DNA of 64,000 nt from Hypomesus transpacificus. Taxonomy: Eukaryota; Chordata; Actinopteri; Osmeriformes; Osmeridae. A program made the translations under genes and the position numbers. Of the stretch, positions 1 through 12,600 are shown in pieces (position 1 is the first letter of the stretch; each line of letters begins with the position of its first letter). The notes beneath the pieces were generated by a model that saw only the letters and a list, made by a program, of their open reading frames with translations, ran no database searches and was not told the origin of the DNA. The DNA lies in NCBI RefSeq assembly GCF_021917145.1, contig NC_061061.1:1692896-1756895 (forward strand), written 5' to 3'.

Positions 1-945
1 TTGAGGATTTTAAAAGGCTATAACGTGTGGATGATTTACTGGATTAATAAATGACAGTCTGGAGAACCAACAAGGCTTCCAGCCACTCAGGACATATCTA
101 CTGATCTGAGCTACATATCTACTGATCTGAGCTACATAACACTTTACTCTTTCAAGTTTATTTAAGAAACTCCATAATTTTCAAACGCAAAGTTTGTAAA
201 ACCTTCCAAAATGAATCTTAAAATACTTCCCTCCCCAGTTTGGAACGTAAAGAAATACTGATGCATTGAACACAGGTACTCCCAAACTGCCTAAGAAGCT
301 AGAACAACAGCAGGCATTTTCTCATGGAAAAAGAATCAAACAGGCAATGCATTATCCTCTAACGCATCAAGAGACAGAATCAGTCAAAGTTGAAATGACC
401 CAAATCAGTGTGTAAGACAATGTATGAGAACTCTCATCACCAGCCAGTGGAACCTCAGAGCTGGATCCAATATCAGGTTACTGTAAACACACTGGCTGTT
501 GCTCTGCAGTACAACACTATGGTCAGAAAGAAGAAACCATGAAGAAACAGACAAAACGCATTAAAAAGAAAAAAGCAATTTTTAGAAAGCTTGCTGTTCA
601 GGCGGCTGGGCTGTGATTCCTCTGGCCTGGAACACCAGGAGAGCTGCCAACATGGTTGCAGCAGAACACATGCTCTCACACACACACTTCAGTTACTTAG
701 GACAGTTTTGAGATCAGAAGGAGCATGTTATTAAAATTGATATTTGAGCTGGGCTGAGTGGTGCTGGGCTGGGTGGTGCTGGACTGGGCTGGGTGGTGCT
801 GGACTGGGCTGGGAGGTGCTGACTGGTTGTCCGAGGTCCATGGAGTGTGATGAAGTCTTGGGATGAGCAGGAGGCTTGGCCCAGGTTAATCTCATACCCA
901 AGAGTTCATCATTTGGCTGCTCGGGTTGGGAGCAGAGCAGGACTG
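1..945. other. Region 3' of cnih4; probable 3' UTR and flank
   Basis: No coding exon seen. The cnih4 3' UTR on the minus strand must begin at 945. A possible polyadenylation hexamer (AATAAA, minus strand) lies at 157-162, which would make a ~790-nt 3' UTR. A short 20-bp repeat (TGGGCTGGGTGGTGCTGGAC-like) is at about 748-822, and a duplicated ~21-bp motif at 95-138. Confidence 0.4.
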
Positions 946-3900
946 TCAGTCGTTGATCAACGCCAGGATCATGCTGGGAAGAAAATACAAGTGTTTCAGT
1001 TAGACCACTAAAGTACCAGGGTGGAGGAACTAAACCTAAACTCTGCAGCAGAGCACAGCACTGCTGTCCTGCACTCTGTAGCAGACCACAACACTGCTGT
1101 CCTGCACTCTGTAGCAGACCACAACACTGCTGTCCTGCACTCTGTAGCAGACCACAACACTGCTGTCCTGCACTCTGTAGCAGAGCACAACACTGCTGTC
1201 CTGCACTCTGTAGCAGACCACAACACTGCTGTCCTGCACTCTGTAGCAGACCACAACACTGCTGTCCTGCACTCTGTAGCAGAGCACAGTTCTGAGTGCT
1301 GCACTCTGCAGCAGTGGACAGATGAGACTTCCCTGTAGTTGACAGACGTGACCTGGACTCACCTGTACAGGTAAATGAAGAAGCAGAGCAGGTGGAAGCC
1401 CAGTTTGATCATTGACTCCTTCATGTGGGACTTGAGCTGGCCACGGTTGTGTATCTCAGTGGGGTCGAACACGCCCATGTTCCCCATTGGCACCTTTACA
1501 AACCTGCCAAAGACAACCCACAAACCAGCAGACTTAGTACATGTACAATGCTGTAGTTCCACTCTACCAATGAACACATACACTGATAAGAAACAATGAA
1601 CACACAACAGAATGTACTGTTCATGTCACTTTAGGTAACTGATATACATATGATAGGATAACTGATAAACATATGATAGGAAAACTGAATTATGTAGGAT
1701 AGTACATTTGAATTCTATGTACATTGTAAATCTAGCTCACCTGAAGACATTCCAGGCCGCTACAGGCAGGTTCAGTAGAAATATGAACCAGTGCATGGAC
1801 ACCAGCATCAGTACTGTAGCCAGGGCCTGTCCTACCAGCTCTGGAACAACCCACTACACACACACACACACACACACACAAACTGATTTCTTATCTGAAA
1901 ATAAGGTTTAAGGAGATGCGGGAATTTCATCCTGCCAAAAAGAAACCATACATGTTTACTGATATTGACTTACTTTGTTCAACTTTGAACAGCAAGCTCG
2001 TGCGTTAATGTAGTCACACTCCAAATCCGACAGTGTGATTATCTATCGGTGAAGTTAAGGTACAAGTGATGAATATATACCACCTACAGTGCCCTCCAAA
2101 AGTATTGGAACAGTGAGGCCAATTCCTTTATTTTTGCTGTAGACTGAAAACATTTGGGCTTGACATCAAACGATGAATGTGAAACCAGAGATCAACGTTT
2201 CAGCTTTTATTTCCAGGTATTTACATCAGGATCTGATGCACAAATTAGAAAATATCACCTTTTTGTTCGAACCCACCCATTTGTCACGTGAGCAAAAGTA
2301 TTGGAACATGTGACTGACAGGTGTGTTTTGTTGCCCAGGTGTGTCCTATTACATACATTATTCAATCAATAAATACCACTGAATGTCTACACTCAGGTTC
2401 AGATTGGGTAAGATAGGTTTTGTCTATGCAGACTGTATTCAGAGGTGAAAACAACATGAAAACCAGAGCGCTGTCTTTGGGTGAAAAACAAGCAATTGTG
2501 AGTCTTAGAGAAGATGGAAAATCAATCAGAGCCATTGCAGAAACATTGGCCATAGCCAGTACAACCATTTGGAATGTCCTGAAGAAGAAGAAAACTACTG
2601 GTGTACTAAGTAACAGACGTCGAACAGGTAGACCAAGGAAAACATCAGCAGTTGATGACAGAAACATTGTGAGAGCTGTAAAGAAAGACCCTAAAACAAC
2701 TGTTAGTGAGATCAGCAACAACCTCCAGATGGCAGGAGTGAAGGTATCACTATCTACTGTTCGCAGAAGACTTCATGAACAAAAGTACAAGGGCTACACC
2801 AGAAGATGCAAACCACTCATTAGCAAGAAGAATAGGAAGGCCAGGCTGGAATTTGCCAAAAAGTACAGAGATGAACCTCAAAAATTCTGGGACAAAGTTT
2901 TATGGACTGATGAGACAAAGATTAACTTTTACCAAAGTGATGGAAAGGCTAAAGTTTGGAGAAAGAAAGGAACTGCTCATGATCCCAAACACACAAGCTC
3001 ATCTGTGAAACACGGTGGAGGTAATGTCATGGCTTGGGCTTGCATGGCTTCTTCTGGGACGGGCTCATTAATCTTCATTGAGGATGTAACACATGATGGC
3101 AGCAGCAAAATGAACTCGGAAGTCTACAGAAACATATTGTCTGCCAATTTAAGGAAAGATGCAACCAAACTGATTGGCAGAGCCTTCATCATGCAGCAAG
3201 ATAACGACCCAAAACACACTGCCAAAACAACAAAGGAGTTCATCAGGGGCAAGAAATGAAAGGTATTAGACTGGCCAAGTCAATCTCCAGACTTAAACCC
3301 TATAGAGCATGCATTTTACCTGCTTAAGAGGAGACTGAAGGGAGGAACCCCACAAAACAAACAACAACTGAAAGCGGCTGCAGTGAAAGCCTGGGAAAGC
3401 ATCAAAAAGGAAGAATGCAAAAGTTTGGTGACGTCAATGGGTCACAGACTTGCTGCAGTTATTGAAAGCAAAGGATTTGCAACTAAATATTAAGTCTTAT
3501 TCACTTAAATATGTTTTAAGTATATCTGTTCCAATACTTTTGATCACATGACAAATGGGTGGATTCAAACAAAATGTGATATTTTCTTAGTTGTGCATCA
3601 GATCCTGATGTAAATACCTGGAAATAAAAGCTGAAACGTTGATCTCTGGTCTCACGTTCATTATTTGATGTCAAGCCCAAATGTTTTCAGTCTACAGCAA
3701 AAATAAAGGAATTCGCCTCACTGTTCCAATACTTTTGGAGGGCACTGTATACTGGAATGGTTGTATGTGACAGCTGAAGTTATCTAGCTGTAGGAAGGGG
3801 AATCGATGAGCCTAACGTTTAGTTGGCTAACATGCTAGCTTACTGTGTCATGGCTTCCCGAGTGATGTTTTTCAGTAGCAAGCTCCCAGTCTCAACATCA

Positions 3901-4232
3901 GCAAGCAGAACACATCTCAACACGGCGGCACTTGCCGGGGCTGGAGCTAGGTAGATACTCAGAGTAAACAGCTGCAAGGCAGGGGAAGCTACTGCAACGT
4001 AACTTGTAGGCTGTGATTGATTCTGCATTCGAACACAACTTACTCCCGCCTATCCCGGGGCACCAACGCCGGAGCGCTATTACAAAATAGAAAAAGGTCT
4101 TCACTCGAGCCCAGAACCCATTACGTGTACTCCAGGTGGCAACAATAAACGATAAAAGGATACAAAGTATACCGACAGGAAGATGAGAGCGCAGCAGTCG
4201 ACCAGCGAGAGGATGAATACCGCCGCCTCCAT
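946..4232 (-). CDS. cnih4: Cornichon family AMPA receptor auxiliary protein 4 homolog (ER cargo export), 5 exons
   Basis: Coding exons on the minus strand: 4232-4164, 2042-1974, 1853-1741, 1503-1363 and 973-946. All junctions are GT-AG and the phases join to 139 aa plus stop, the usual CNIH4 length. Residues 1-23 begin [14 protein letters not shown], a first membrane segment. Exon 2 (residues 24-46) contains [11 protein letters not shown]. Exon 3 carries a second hydrophobic segment around 50-78. Exon 4 carries the family signature [20 protein letters not shown], and the last segment ends SMILALIND. Cornichon proteins are ER/Golgi membrane cargo receptors that recruit clients to COPII vesicles; CNIH4 is known for GPCR export. 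Intron 1 (about 2.1 kb) contains a Tc1-like transposon and intron 4 a 33-bp minisatellite. The start is the only ATG giving the conserved N terminus. Function is inferred from homology; identity is very secure. Confidence 0.97.
1046..1290. repeat. 33-bp minisatellite in cnih4 intron 4
   Basis: About 7.5 tandem copies of a 33-bp unit containing GACCACAACACTGCTGTCCT. Because 33 is a multiple of 3, all frames that lack a stop stay open on both strands, giving spurious ~100-aa ORFs. It lies between exon 4 (1363) and exon 5 (973) of cnih4. Confidence 0.95.
2087..3747 (+). mobile_element. Tc1/mariner-like DNA transposon with ~220-bp TIRs
   Basis: A 1,661-bp element bounded by TA dinucleotides (2085-2086 and 3748-3749). 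Its ends are inverted copies starting CAGTGCCCTCCAAAAGTATT. Terminal inverted repeats run about 2087-2307 and 3527-3747, with inner direct-repeat-like motifs (AAAAGTATTGGAACA) at both the outer and inner end of each TIR, as in IR/DR-type Tc1 elements. It encodes a Tc1 transposase broken by one stop. It sits in intron 1 of cnih4, transcribed opposite to the gene. Confidence 0.97.
2456..3493 (+). pseudogene. Tc1-like transposase with one internal stop codon
   Basis: The frame from ATG 2456 to TAA 3493 would give 345 aa, normal for Tc1 transposases. The N-terminal part is a paired-like helix-turn-helix DNA-binding region (about residues 1-110, with the linker motif GRPRK). The catalytic DDE region follows: D in VLWTDETK, D in [11 protein letters not shown], and E in SPDLNPIEH, the last two about 34 residues apart (DD34E). 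Codon 268 (3257-3259) is TGA, where related transposases carry tryptophan, so the reading frame breaks between the second D and the E. No frameshift is seen in the rest. An upstream in-frame ATG at 2420 is less likely because the conserved start is [11 protein letters not shown]. This copy is therefore probably inactive, but young. Confidence 0.93.
3750..4163. other. Remainder of cnih4 intron 1
   Basis: No repeat or coding signal recognised beyond the intron; short ORFs here are not supported. Confidence 0.5.
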
Positions 4233-4345
4233 GTCTCGTCCTGCTTCCGTGCTATGCTGTCATTTCCGGTGAAGCAGGAACGGTGATGAACTTTAGACCG
4301 GGACAGTTTTATATCGCCGTCTGGCGCGCAAACAGCGGCCCACAC
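4233..4345 (-). promoter_or_regulatory. Probable cnih4 promoter / 5' UTR region
   Basis: GC-rich stretch directly upstream of the cnih4 start codon. It contains an ETS-type site (ACCGGAAATG on the minus strand, about 4261-4270) and CpG-rich sequence around 4316-4332. Housekeeping cornichon genes commonly have TATA-less CpG promoters; the exact transcription start cannot be seen. Confidence 0.4.
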
Positions 4346-6430
4346 ATGGGTGGAGCTTGCGTTACAAAACAACCCCTAATAATAGGGCTATTGCTACTAC
4401 AACCGATGTTTATCGTATAAATTAACGAACAACATAATCGGTTCTCTATGATACATGTGCCCATCGTATAGATAGGATTTGGGCTTGCCTACAGTATTCT
4501 CGTCACGAATAAAAAAAACATGTGTAGGCTATAGTAACAAGCTTTGTGTATAGACCAATTATTTGTTTGCAAACATTCGGGATGCGCGCGCAATGTGTTT
4601 GCAGGAAAAAGCCTTTGAGAGAGAAAGCGATTACCCATTGATCTGATGCATCAGAATTTTGGTTTGGGTCAAGAAAGTCTTGAAATTTGACTGAGAATGT
4701 CGCCCGGTACAGACCGCATAGTCGAGCGGCAACCATGTCTTCATAATCATGAGTGATGTCACAAAGTTCTTAATTTTACAGTTTTACAGTCAATACTACA
4801 TCTAAAAAGTCGAGCAGTGCAGCTTTCAAAAAATATGGGAATTCTGCTTTTAGCCAGCTGGTCCGATTATTTTTCTGATTTGTTTAAACTGGCAATCTGA
4901 GTGAGACTGCGTCTCCTTTGCACTGTTTTGAGTTAGCCTCAGTCACAGACTCGCTCACTGGCAGTGTGCACAATGTTGTATTTCACTCCATTATACACCA
5001 GTTCCGTCAGGGAGGACTGCCTAATGTAGATACGAGCCTGATAAAGATAGCCAGCATCTCAGATTTTTTTAACCGAGCCTGTTTCATTCTCATTTGCCTG
5101 AGAAAGCGACCTCCGTTAGCCAGGCTAGTTTTGCCCGATCACTTGGTCAGGCTATTTAAGGGGGTCAAGTGAGTTTTGTGCATAAACAAGTGAAACGTAA
5201 ATGTATTTGTCCAAAGGCCAAGAGCCTCAAAAAGTTAATATCAAGCCCTGCAATCCAGTGGCCAGAGATATATGATGACCTGATCGACACTCCAAGTGTA
5301 ATAGACCGGGGAGAAGTTCGTCTTATTTAACAATTTAATTAACTATTTCCTGGTCCTCTAACACTGTGTGGACAATATTCAAATGCAATACATTTACATT
5401 TAGGTTGTGAAATGTAAATGAAATTGACTGGGGGCACTGTTAAGCGTATTAAATGTAAATGTAAATTGGCCGGGGCATGTTCCATAAAGCCAGGCATGTC
5501 AGTTACTTTCCCGTTTATTTGGTAAACTCGCTTTATGGAACAGGCCTCCGATTGTTGACCGCCGTCCAAAATAGAAAAGCTACCTATCTCATGGGAAGTT
5601 GCGCGGAGGGTAGGAGTGTCGCGTCTGGGACGCTCCTGAAACGCGCCGCGGCGCGTCTGGTGTGAACTGCACCATTGACTGTGGCCGCGATCAGCGGACT
5701 GACATTCAGAACCCTTTAAAGAAGAGTTAAGGAGGCTGTCTCCGCCTCCCCGGCCTCCACCCTTGGTTTTGTGTTTCCTGTTGTAAGGGGAATGCGTCGC
5801 TGCTCTCTGCTCGGAGGTCGAGACGGTGTCTCCGTTGGGTGCGGCAGGGAGCCCATGCAAGCAGAACCACAATGCCAAATCAAGTGGTACAATCATGTGT
5901 TGTACCGTGTGAATAAAGTATCAAGTAAATACTATACTGAGTCCTCATGCCTGAATCACTATAGTGACAATTCCATAAACCTGTGGAGTAGCTAATTAAA
6001 GTATTGGGACATGGCAAGCAACAGTAATATGAGCATTAAAGTTATTAGCTGCAGTTAAACATTCTTTTTATGGTGGTCATCCACACTGCTGCTGATCTTA
6101 TTACCTTGTCATTGGTCATTTGCAGTGATGCACTACAGTACAGTACCTAATAAACTGTGTAATGACTGAATTAACCAAGGAGCAACCTTCATTTATGACT
6201 TGACAGACTAAATGTAATCCTGTTGACCTCTGCTTATGGTACTACTCTAGCTACTGCACAGTAATGGTGTTACTTACGTAATAATAGATTTTTAAATTCC
6301 TTTCCTGCCTTCGGGGAAGTGGGGATATTTCAAATGTATCAAAGCAGAACATATCGTGTAGTATGCATACATGCTGTATATATATACATACATATAAATA
6401 CATGCTGTCTGACTATAAAAATATTTTTAT
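4346..6430. other. Intergenic sequence between cnih4 and fez2, no gene recognised
   Basis: AT-rich sequence. A 12-bp perfect inverted repeat (TGTTCCATAAAG at 5479-5490 and its complement at 5531-5542) with a 40-bp loop, next to ATGTAAATGTAAAT-type sequence (5400-5465), suggests a relic of a non-autonomous mobile element. The minus-strand open frame at 5339-5896 has no recognisable domain. Confidence 0.4.
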
Positions 6431-6550
6431 TTGGCGTAGCTGGTAGTGGTCGTGCTTGGGAGAAGTCAGAGATGGCGTGTTCGTTTCTCGGTGAAGGATC
6501 AACACGGTCCGGAAAACTCTGACAGTGCTTGCAAGACGACCTCTGTTGCA
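6431..6550 (+). mobile_element. tRNA-derived SINE, plus orientation (family A)
   Basis: Begins with a tRNA-like A box (GGCGTAGCTGGTAGTGG) and continues GTGCTTGGGAGAAGTCAGAG through CAGTGCTTGCAAGACGACCT. The same order of motifs, inverted, occurs at 12418-12612. The B box is degenerate. This identifies a shared short interspersed element. Confidence 0.75.
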
Positions 6551-7528
6551 TACACAGACACAACGCACGAGGAGTACTAACAACTGCTACACATGCATAC
6601 CACCCATGCATCCATCCATCCACCGTCAACCGCTTATCTGGAGTCTGCACACTGTGTATTCAAATAGTCAATTGCATCTTGTAGATAAAACAGATGAAAA
6701 AGGTAATTACAGTAAAATTGAATAAAACAATTAAAACATGTCATGCCTTACGCATCATACCCACTGACTGTACAAACAATGGACGGCATGAAAGCACCCC
6801 AAAAGTGAAGCCAAAGCATCTCGATGGCCCCCTGGTGGCTAGCTGCAGTATAGGTCCCTCCCCCTCCATGTTAGTGGATGGGACCAGTGGCTTTGTTAGA
6901 TATAAAACTACTGAGGCACAGGCCCCTATTGATATTCCTTTCTTTCTTCCAAGCGTGTTGCGCACAAAACACTACTAAGCTATAGAAACTCCCCTTGCTT
7001 AACCCACTATACAACAGTTCAGGGACGCAAGTTTGATTTCAGCTTTGGCAGGGACATCTATAGTTAATGCAAGCGCACAATTTTTTTTAGCTTCATGTAA
7101 TATTGTTTCATGTTTTAGTAAAAATAAGATGATCAGTAGACCTATCATTTAGAAGGCTCCACCACACATCACTACTGTGCAGCCTCTGGCTCCAAATGAC
7201 ATCACCAGATCAAAATGGCAGCACCCATATCCGGGATATTTTGGCTTCATTTTTGTACAGCGGGAGACGCATCCATTCTTTTTACAGTCTGATTATACCT
7301 TGTTCCACTGGCTGTCCCTAAGGTCCTGGCAGGTTGATACATACTTTGCTGCCAAAATTGGGCAGTTAGGGTTGTCTCCCAGTAAATAAAACAGTTTTGT
7401 ACTATTTGTTACGGTTTAAAATTCCTTATATTTGTTTATGATTTTAGGTAAGTATGTTGCTCGAATTCCTTTATCACATTATGGGAAATGGAGGTCTGTC
7501 TCCACCTCTCCCTGTGAGCAGAGGGAGT
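6551..7528. other. Intergenic, no gene recognised
   Basis: Short hypothetical ORFs only, no conserved domain or splice pattern seen. AT-rich. Confidence 0.4.
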
Positions 7529-7632
7529 CTAACAGACGTGGTCTTGCAAGCTCTGTCAGAGGCATACCAGCCGATGTTCACTCCCACCGGGAGTCTTGAG
7601 GAGTGAGTTTCACCACACACCGGCTACATGAG
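7529..7632 (-). mobile_element. Internally deleted SINE fragment (family A)
   Basis: Shares its two ends with the 12418-12612 SINE (AACAGACGTGGTCTTGCAAG on the left, CACCACACACCGGCTACATG on the right). It lacks the central tRNA-like part. It is embedded in the 57-bp array: GTGAGCAGAGGGAG precedes it and array units follow. Confidence 0.75.
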
Positions 7633-8020
7633 CACAGCTCCACAGCCTCCCCTCCCTGGGTAGCCAGGTCTGCCTGTGAGCAGAGGGAGCACAGCTTCAC
7701 AGCCTCTCCTCCCTGGGTAGCCAGGTCTGCCTGTGAGCAGAGGGAGCACAGCTTCACAGCCTCTCCTCCCTGGGTAGCCAGGTCTGCCTGTGAGCAGAGG
7801 GAGCACAGCTTCACAGCCTCCCCTCCCTGGGTAGCCAGGTCTGCCTGTGAGCAGAGGGAGCACAGCTTCACAGCCTCTCCTCCCTGGGTAGCCAGGTCTG
7901 CCTGTGAGCAGAGGGAGCACAGCTTCACAGCCTCTCCTTCCTGGGTAGCCAGGTCTGCCTGTGAGCAGAGGGAGCACAGCTTCACAGCCTCTCCTCCCTC
8001 GGTAGCCAGGTCTGCCTGTG
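7632..8020. repeat. 57-bp minisatellite, ~7 copies
   Basis: Unit contains CCCTGGGTAGCCAGGTCTGC and GTGAGCAGAGGGAGCACAGC. The 57-bp period (19 codons) keeps long frames open on both strands, so the 117-150 aa ORFs here are repeat artefacts. Copies differ at a few positions only. Confidence 0.95.
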
Positions 8021-8461
8021 ACGGTCTGTTTCTACAGCCAGGCTGTGCTCACTGAGTCTGTACATACATAATATTCTTAGTTTTTGTTCAGACACAGTGG
8101 TCAAGAGTCTGCCATTGTGTACTGTCTGTTTATATCCAAATAGCATTCTACTTCACACTGTTATAGTGTGACTTTTTTCCTGTATTTTTCTTTTAGCTGT
8201 TTTGATATTTGTTGTAGGGTTTATTGTGTGACTTCTCTCTCTCTTTAATAACTTACTATAATAGGCTATATTTGCATATACCCCTTCATTCGCTAGTACA
8301 GCTACACTTTATTTGTATAAAATTGTTATAAACCTTTTCTTTCGGGGTATAGAATGCGACTTTGTTTTCTAGCAAGATCGGACCACATTTTTTTGATAAA
8401 CTCGTGTCTGATATTCAGTAGGCTAGTTATCCATTTGGCATCCTCAAACTAACTCAATAAA
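8021..8461. other. AT-rich region upstream of fez2
   Basis: No gene seen; contains CT-rich and AT-rich tracts. Presumed 5' flank of fez2. Confidence 0.4.
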
Positions 8462-8499
8462 ATGGGTTTTCAAAGCAGGTTTTGTCAAAAGAACCTGGG

Positions 8500-8590
8500 T
8501 CAGATGCTGCGTCCGGAGTTCCGTCCGGTACCGTTACCGCATACATCACGGGTGTCGGGTATCTTTCGCGCGGCGGCCATGATGGCGGCG
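8500..8590 (+). promoter_or_regulatory. Probable fez2 core promoter / 5' UTR with YY1-like site at the start codon
   Basis: CpG-rich stretch ending in GCGGCCATGATGGCGGCGCG. ATGGCGGC over the start codon matches the YY1 consensus, typically found just downstream of TATA-less start sites. The transcription start itself is not visible. Confidence 0.4.
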
Positions 8591-9420
8591 CGCTGTGAGT
8601 GGCAGGACTTTAACGACCTCAAGACAGTTCCAGAGCAGGGGAACCTAGATAAATTGTTACTGGATGAGGTGAATGGAATGTTACAGGATCTTCCAGAACT
8701 AGGCAACAGTTTTTCGAGTGAAATAGGCAGTTTCCAACCAATGGAAGATCTGAAAAGGTTTGATGAGAAGTTGACAGTATGCTTTCAAAATGTCAGTATC
8801 AAAACAGAAACAATTGCTCCCGTACAGCTCATCAACGAGGATAAAATAATGAGGAATGACGAGTAAGTATATTTATTTAATCAATAATGCAAGTCTCACT
8901 GTAATAAGACCGTTGCAACTAAAGTATCAAATTCCAGTGTCTAGTTGGTCTTTCCACCAGGGCAGTGACTTGCATTTGTAAGAATAACCATCCAACGCGG
9001 ACCATACACGTTGTATGCTAATGCTATAACGGGCTATTAAGTCATGCAATATACAATAATATAACAGATATGTCTATGTAAAAGCGTGTTGTGACACAAC
9101 GCGTATTCAAAACACATGTACCCGTGAAGATTAGGAGCAGGAATAATCACGTTTATGGCAGCTCCATCTTGACGAAAATAAGTAGGAACTATTTCTTTTT
9201 CTAATTCCGGATAGAATGACTGTCCCCTGGAGCTGGAAGCTGATCTTCCCCCTTCATTAATTTTCTCACAGGATATGGAACGCCCTCACGGCAAACTATG
9301 GTAACGTGATGGCGCTGGACTGGAAACAGTCGCACACGCGCACCCTCCACATCCCCGCTCTGAACCTGAAGGACAGTCCAGTGAGTTTGATAGTCTCTCC
9401 TTCCCTCTCTCATTCCCTTT

Positions 9421-9473
<53 letters not shown>

Positions 9474-9580
9474 TCTCTCTCCACCCCTCTCTCTCCTTCC
9501 CTCTCTCTCTCCCTATCTCATTCTCTCTCACTTCCTCTCTCACTCCCTCTCTCTCCATCCATCCCTCTCTCCCCCCCCCC

Positions 9581-9634
<54 letters not shown>

Positions 9635-12600
9635 GACTATTTCCCCCCCTCTCTTCCTATTTCTCTCACTCTTTGTCTCTTTGTCCCTCCCTCCCTCCCT
9701 CAATTACTTAATCTCTCTCTCTCTTTCTCTCTCTCTCCCTCTCTCTCCTCCCACTCCCACCCCATCCCGGCTGTTCAGAGGGGGTGTGGAGGTCAGAGGG
9801 GGTGTGGAGGTCAGAAAGGGTGTGGAGGTCAGAGTTGGTGTGGAGGTCAGAAGAGATGTGAAGGTCAGAGGGCATGTGGAGGAGAGCTGCTGCTGGAGAA
9901 TGAGGAGATGAGGGAGCAGATGGACCTGCACTCCATCATCGTGTCTTGTTTCAGCGATGAGCCGGTCCTCACTGCAGAGCAGGTACAAACACACGTGAAA
10001 TGTTGTCTCGTTGGTCGGGGGGGAGGGCCGTTGCTTTGTACACAGTAAAATTTGGGTTGGCCCCACCAAATCTAACTCCAAGCCCTGCCCTGCTGTCGGC
10101 CTGTCTGATTGTCGGCCTGTCTGACTGTCGGCCTGTCTGACTGAGAAGTTCTGTGGTCGTCGTCAAACGGTCCGTAATATAAAACAAAGGGATCTTTCGT
10201 CAAAGTTCCTGGTGGTCTAGTGAATTTCTGATTTAGAAGAATAGGTTAGGAGTGACGTCTTCAGGTTTATTCCTACGAAAAAGCGGGGGTGATTGTTCGT
10301 TGTGGGTTTTTATAATCCACGAGGAAAGAGGGGTATCTTTGTGAAGGTGAATTCCTTCATTGATCAGTCACTCCAGCTGGGCGTTGTCCTGAGATTCACT
10401 TATAAGTGTGAAATGGCCGGTAACTTTGGTTTCAATGTTTCAAATGTTCATGCAGTGCTTATACTTACATTTATTCATTTAGCAGACGCTTTTATCCAAA
10501 GCGACTTCCAAGAGAGAGCTTTACAAAGTGCATAGGTCACTGATAATAACAACAAGATAGCCCCAAAACATGCGAGTAGCCAAAACATGAAGCACATATT
10601 GTGAACAAGCAAAATAAGTGCCAAAGGGAAGAACCATAAGAGCATGTAGTTAAACAAGTTACAATTAAACCTCATGAACCGCTATAAGTGCAAGTGTACC
10701 TGTAGAAAAGCAAGCAACGATAAAAACAATATATCACAGCGAGTATTTTTTAAATTTTTTATCAGTTACCACTAACCACGAGAGCAACAAGTCTTTAAGC
10801 AAGAGTCATTGTGATCTTGAGGCAACTAACATATGGTCAAGCAAACCATTCCTAAGTACCGTTGTACTCCTGGAACAAGTGTGTCTTGAGCCTTCTCTTG
10901 AAGGTGGAGAGACAGTCTGTGTCTCTGATGGAGGTGGGGAGTTGATTCCACCACTGGGGGGCCAGGCAGTAGAAGAGCCTGTGTTGGGACCGGGCGGTCT
11001 TGAGCGGTGGGACCACCAGGCGGTTGTACTTCAAAATATAACAATACAACATTCATAAATGGTGTTACAGGCGCTTTCTAGGGGAAAGGCCGTAACACTG
11101 CTCAATGAGCCTATGACACTAAGACACACGAGGTACAAGCGAACCAAACGTTTATCTAACACAAAAGGGAAAAACACAGCCGACAGGATAGAGTGGAACT
11201 ATTAGCGGTGCCAAAGAAAAGTAAGTAACTAACCAAAAGACGTCCCTATACTAAAAACAGATGGGTGGTACCTGCTCCTTACCTAAGGTGTTTAACAAGG
11301 GTTAGCTATGTGATGGGGTGTATGCCCATGGGCAGCTTACCTGTTCCAAAGCCCCTGTGCGACTGAACTAATAATGAAACAACGAAATGCACGATACCGA
11401 GTATCGGCGATAACTAAACAAACAAACAGGAGGATGACAAAGTATAACACTTAACAAGAGTCTCAGAAATATCGGCCAATGGCACATACGCATACAACGC
11501 CAATGATAAACACACACAGAGCTAGAGACTCCTGAACAGAGGGCAGGACAGGGTTTAAATGTGGACGGACAAACAGGTGATTGGAGGAGTGTAGTGCGTT
11601 GGCGGCGGGGGAGTGGTGACGACAGCCAATCATGGACGGAGATGGATGGGTGTAGGTGCACCGGTGACGGGGAATGGAGGCGGTGGCCAATCACTGACGG
11701 GCACCTGGTTACAGCAACGAGAGTGAGGGGAAACAGAAGGGAAGACAAGCTCACAACAATACAGAACACACATTCAAGCAGGGCGAGGGACGTAACTAAT
11801 GGTTTTGTTAGTATGATCTAGAGATTGACTAACGTAACTGTACCTGAAGGGAAGTTATGGTCAAACATAAATTAAAACAACATTCTGAATACTGAGAAAA
11901 GCACACATTATAGCACATCAACCACTGTCATTGAAATACTGTCCATCAGTTGTGTAGCCCTTGGGCAATGTTTATAAATCATTTTATAAACTGTTTTTAT
12001 TAAACTTTATAAAAGTGAGTTTTCCTCAGACTCCTTTGTCTCCATACTGTAAGACCATTTTGGTCTACCTTCTGACTCCATGCTGGGCCAGAAGTTTGAA
12101 GGTTCTCCGGGAAGAAAAGAAAAGGGGGAAACCGTTTCTCTTGTCGGGGTAGAAGGGTGTGAATAGTACCATGTTTTGTTGTGTGTGGTGTGTTACTGTG
12201 TTGCTGTTTTACTGTGTGTTGTGTGTGTGTAGGTCCTGGAGGAGATAGAGGAGATGTTGCAGGACTCTCCAGACCAGGGCCCGTCGCAGCTAGACTTCTC
12301 CCTGGGCCCCCCTGGGTCCCCTGGCCCTCCCTGCTCCACCACCAGCCTAAGACAAGAACTGAGTGAGTGGACACTCCTGTGTGTGTGAGTGGGTCCCTGT
12401 GTGTGTGTGTGTGTGTGTAACAGACGTGGTCTTGCAAGTTCCGTCAGAGATATACGGGCCACTGTCCGCTCCGACCGGGAGTCGAACTCACCACCTCTGA
12501 CTTCCCAAGCGCCACCACTACCAACTACGCCAACGAAAAGCTAGCAATTCATTGACGCGCGTGGCCTGTTACATACTTGAGGAGTGAGTTTCACCACACA

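Noticed and set aside
7603-8055. 150-aa repeat ORF upstream of fez2 as a possible repeat protein
   Set aside because: 57-bp minisatellite open on both strands, interrupted by a SINE fragment; no gene structure.
8462-8578. Earlier in-frame ATG of fez2 (8462)
   Set aside because: The 39 extra residues are not FEZ-like, while ATG 8579/8582 sits in CpG-rich sequence and gives the family-like MAA start.
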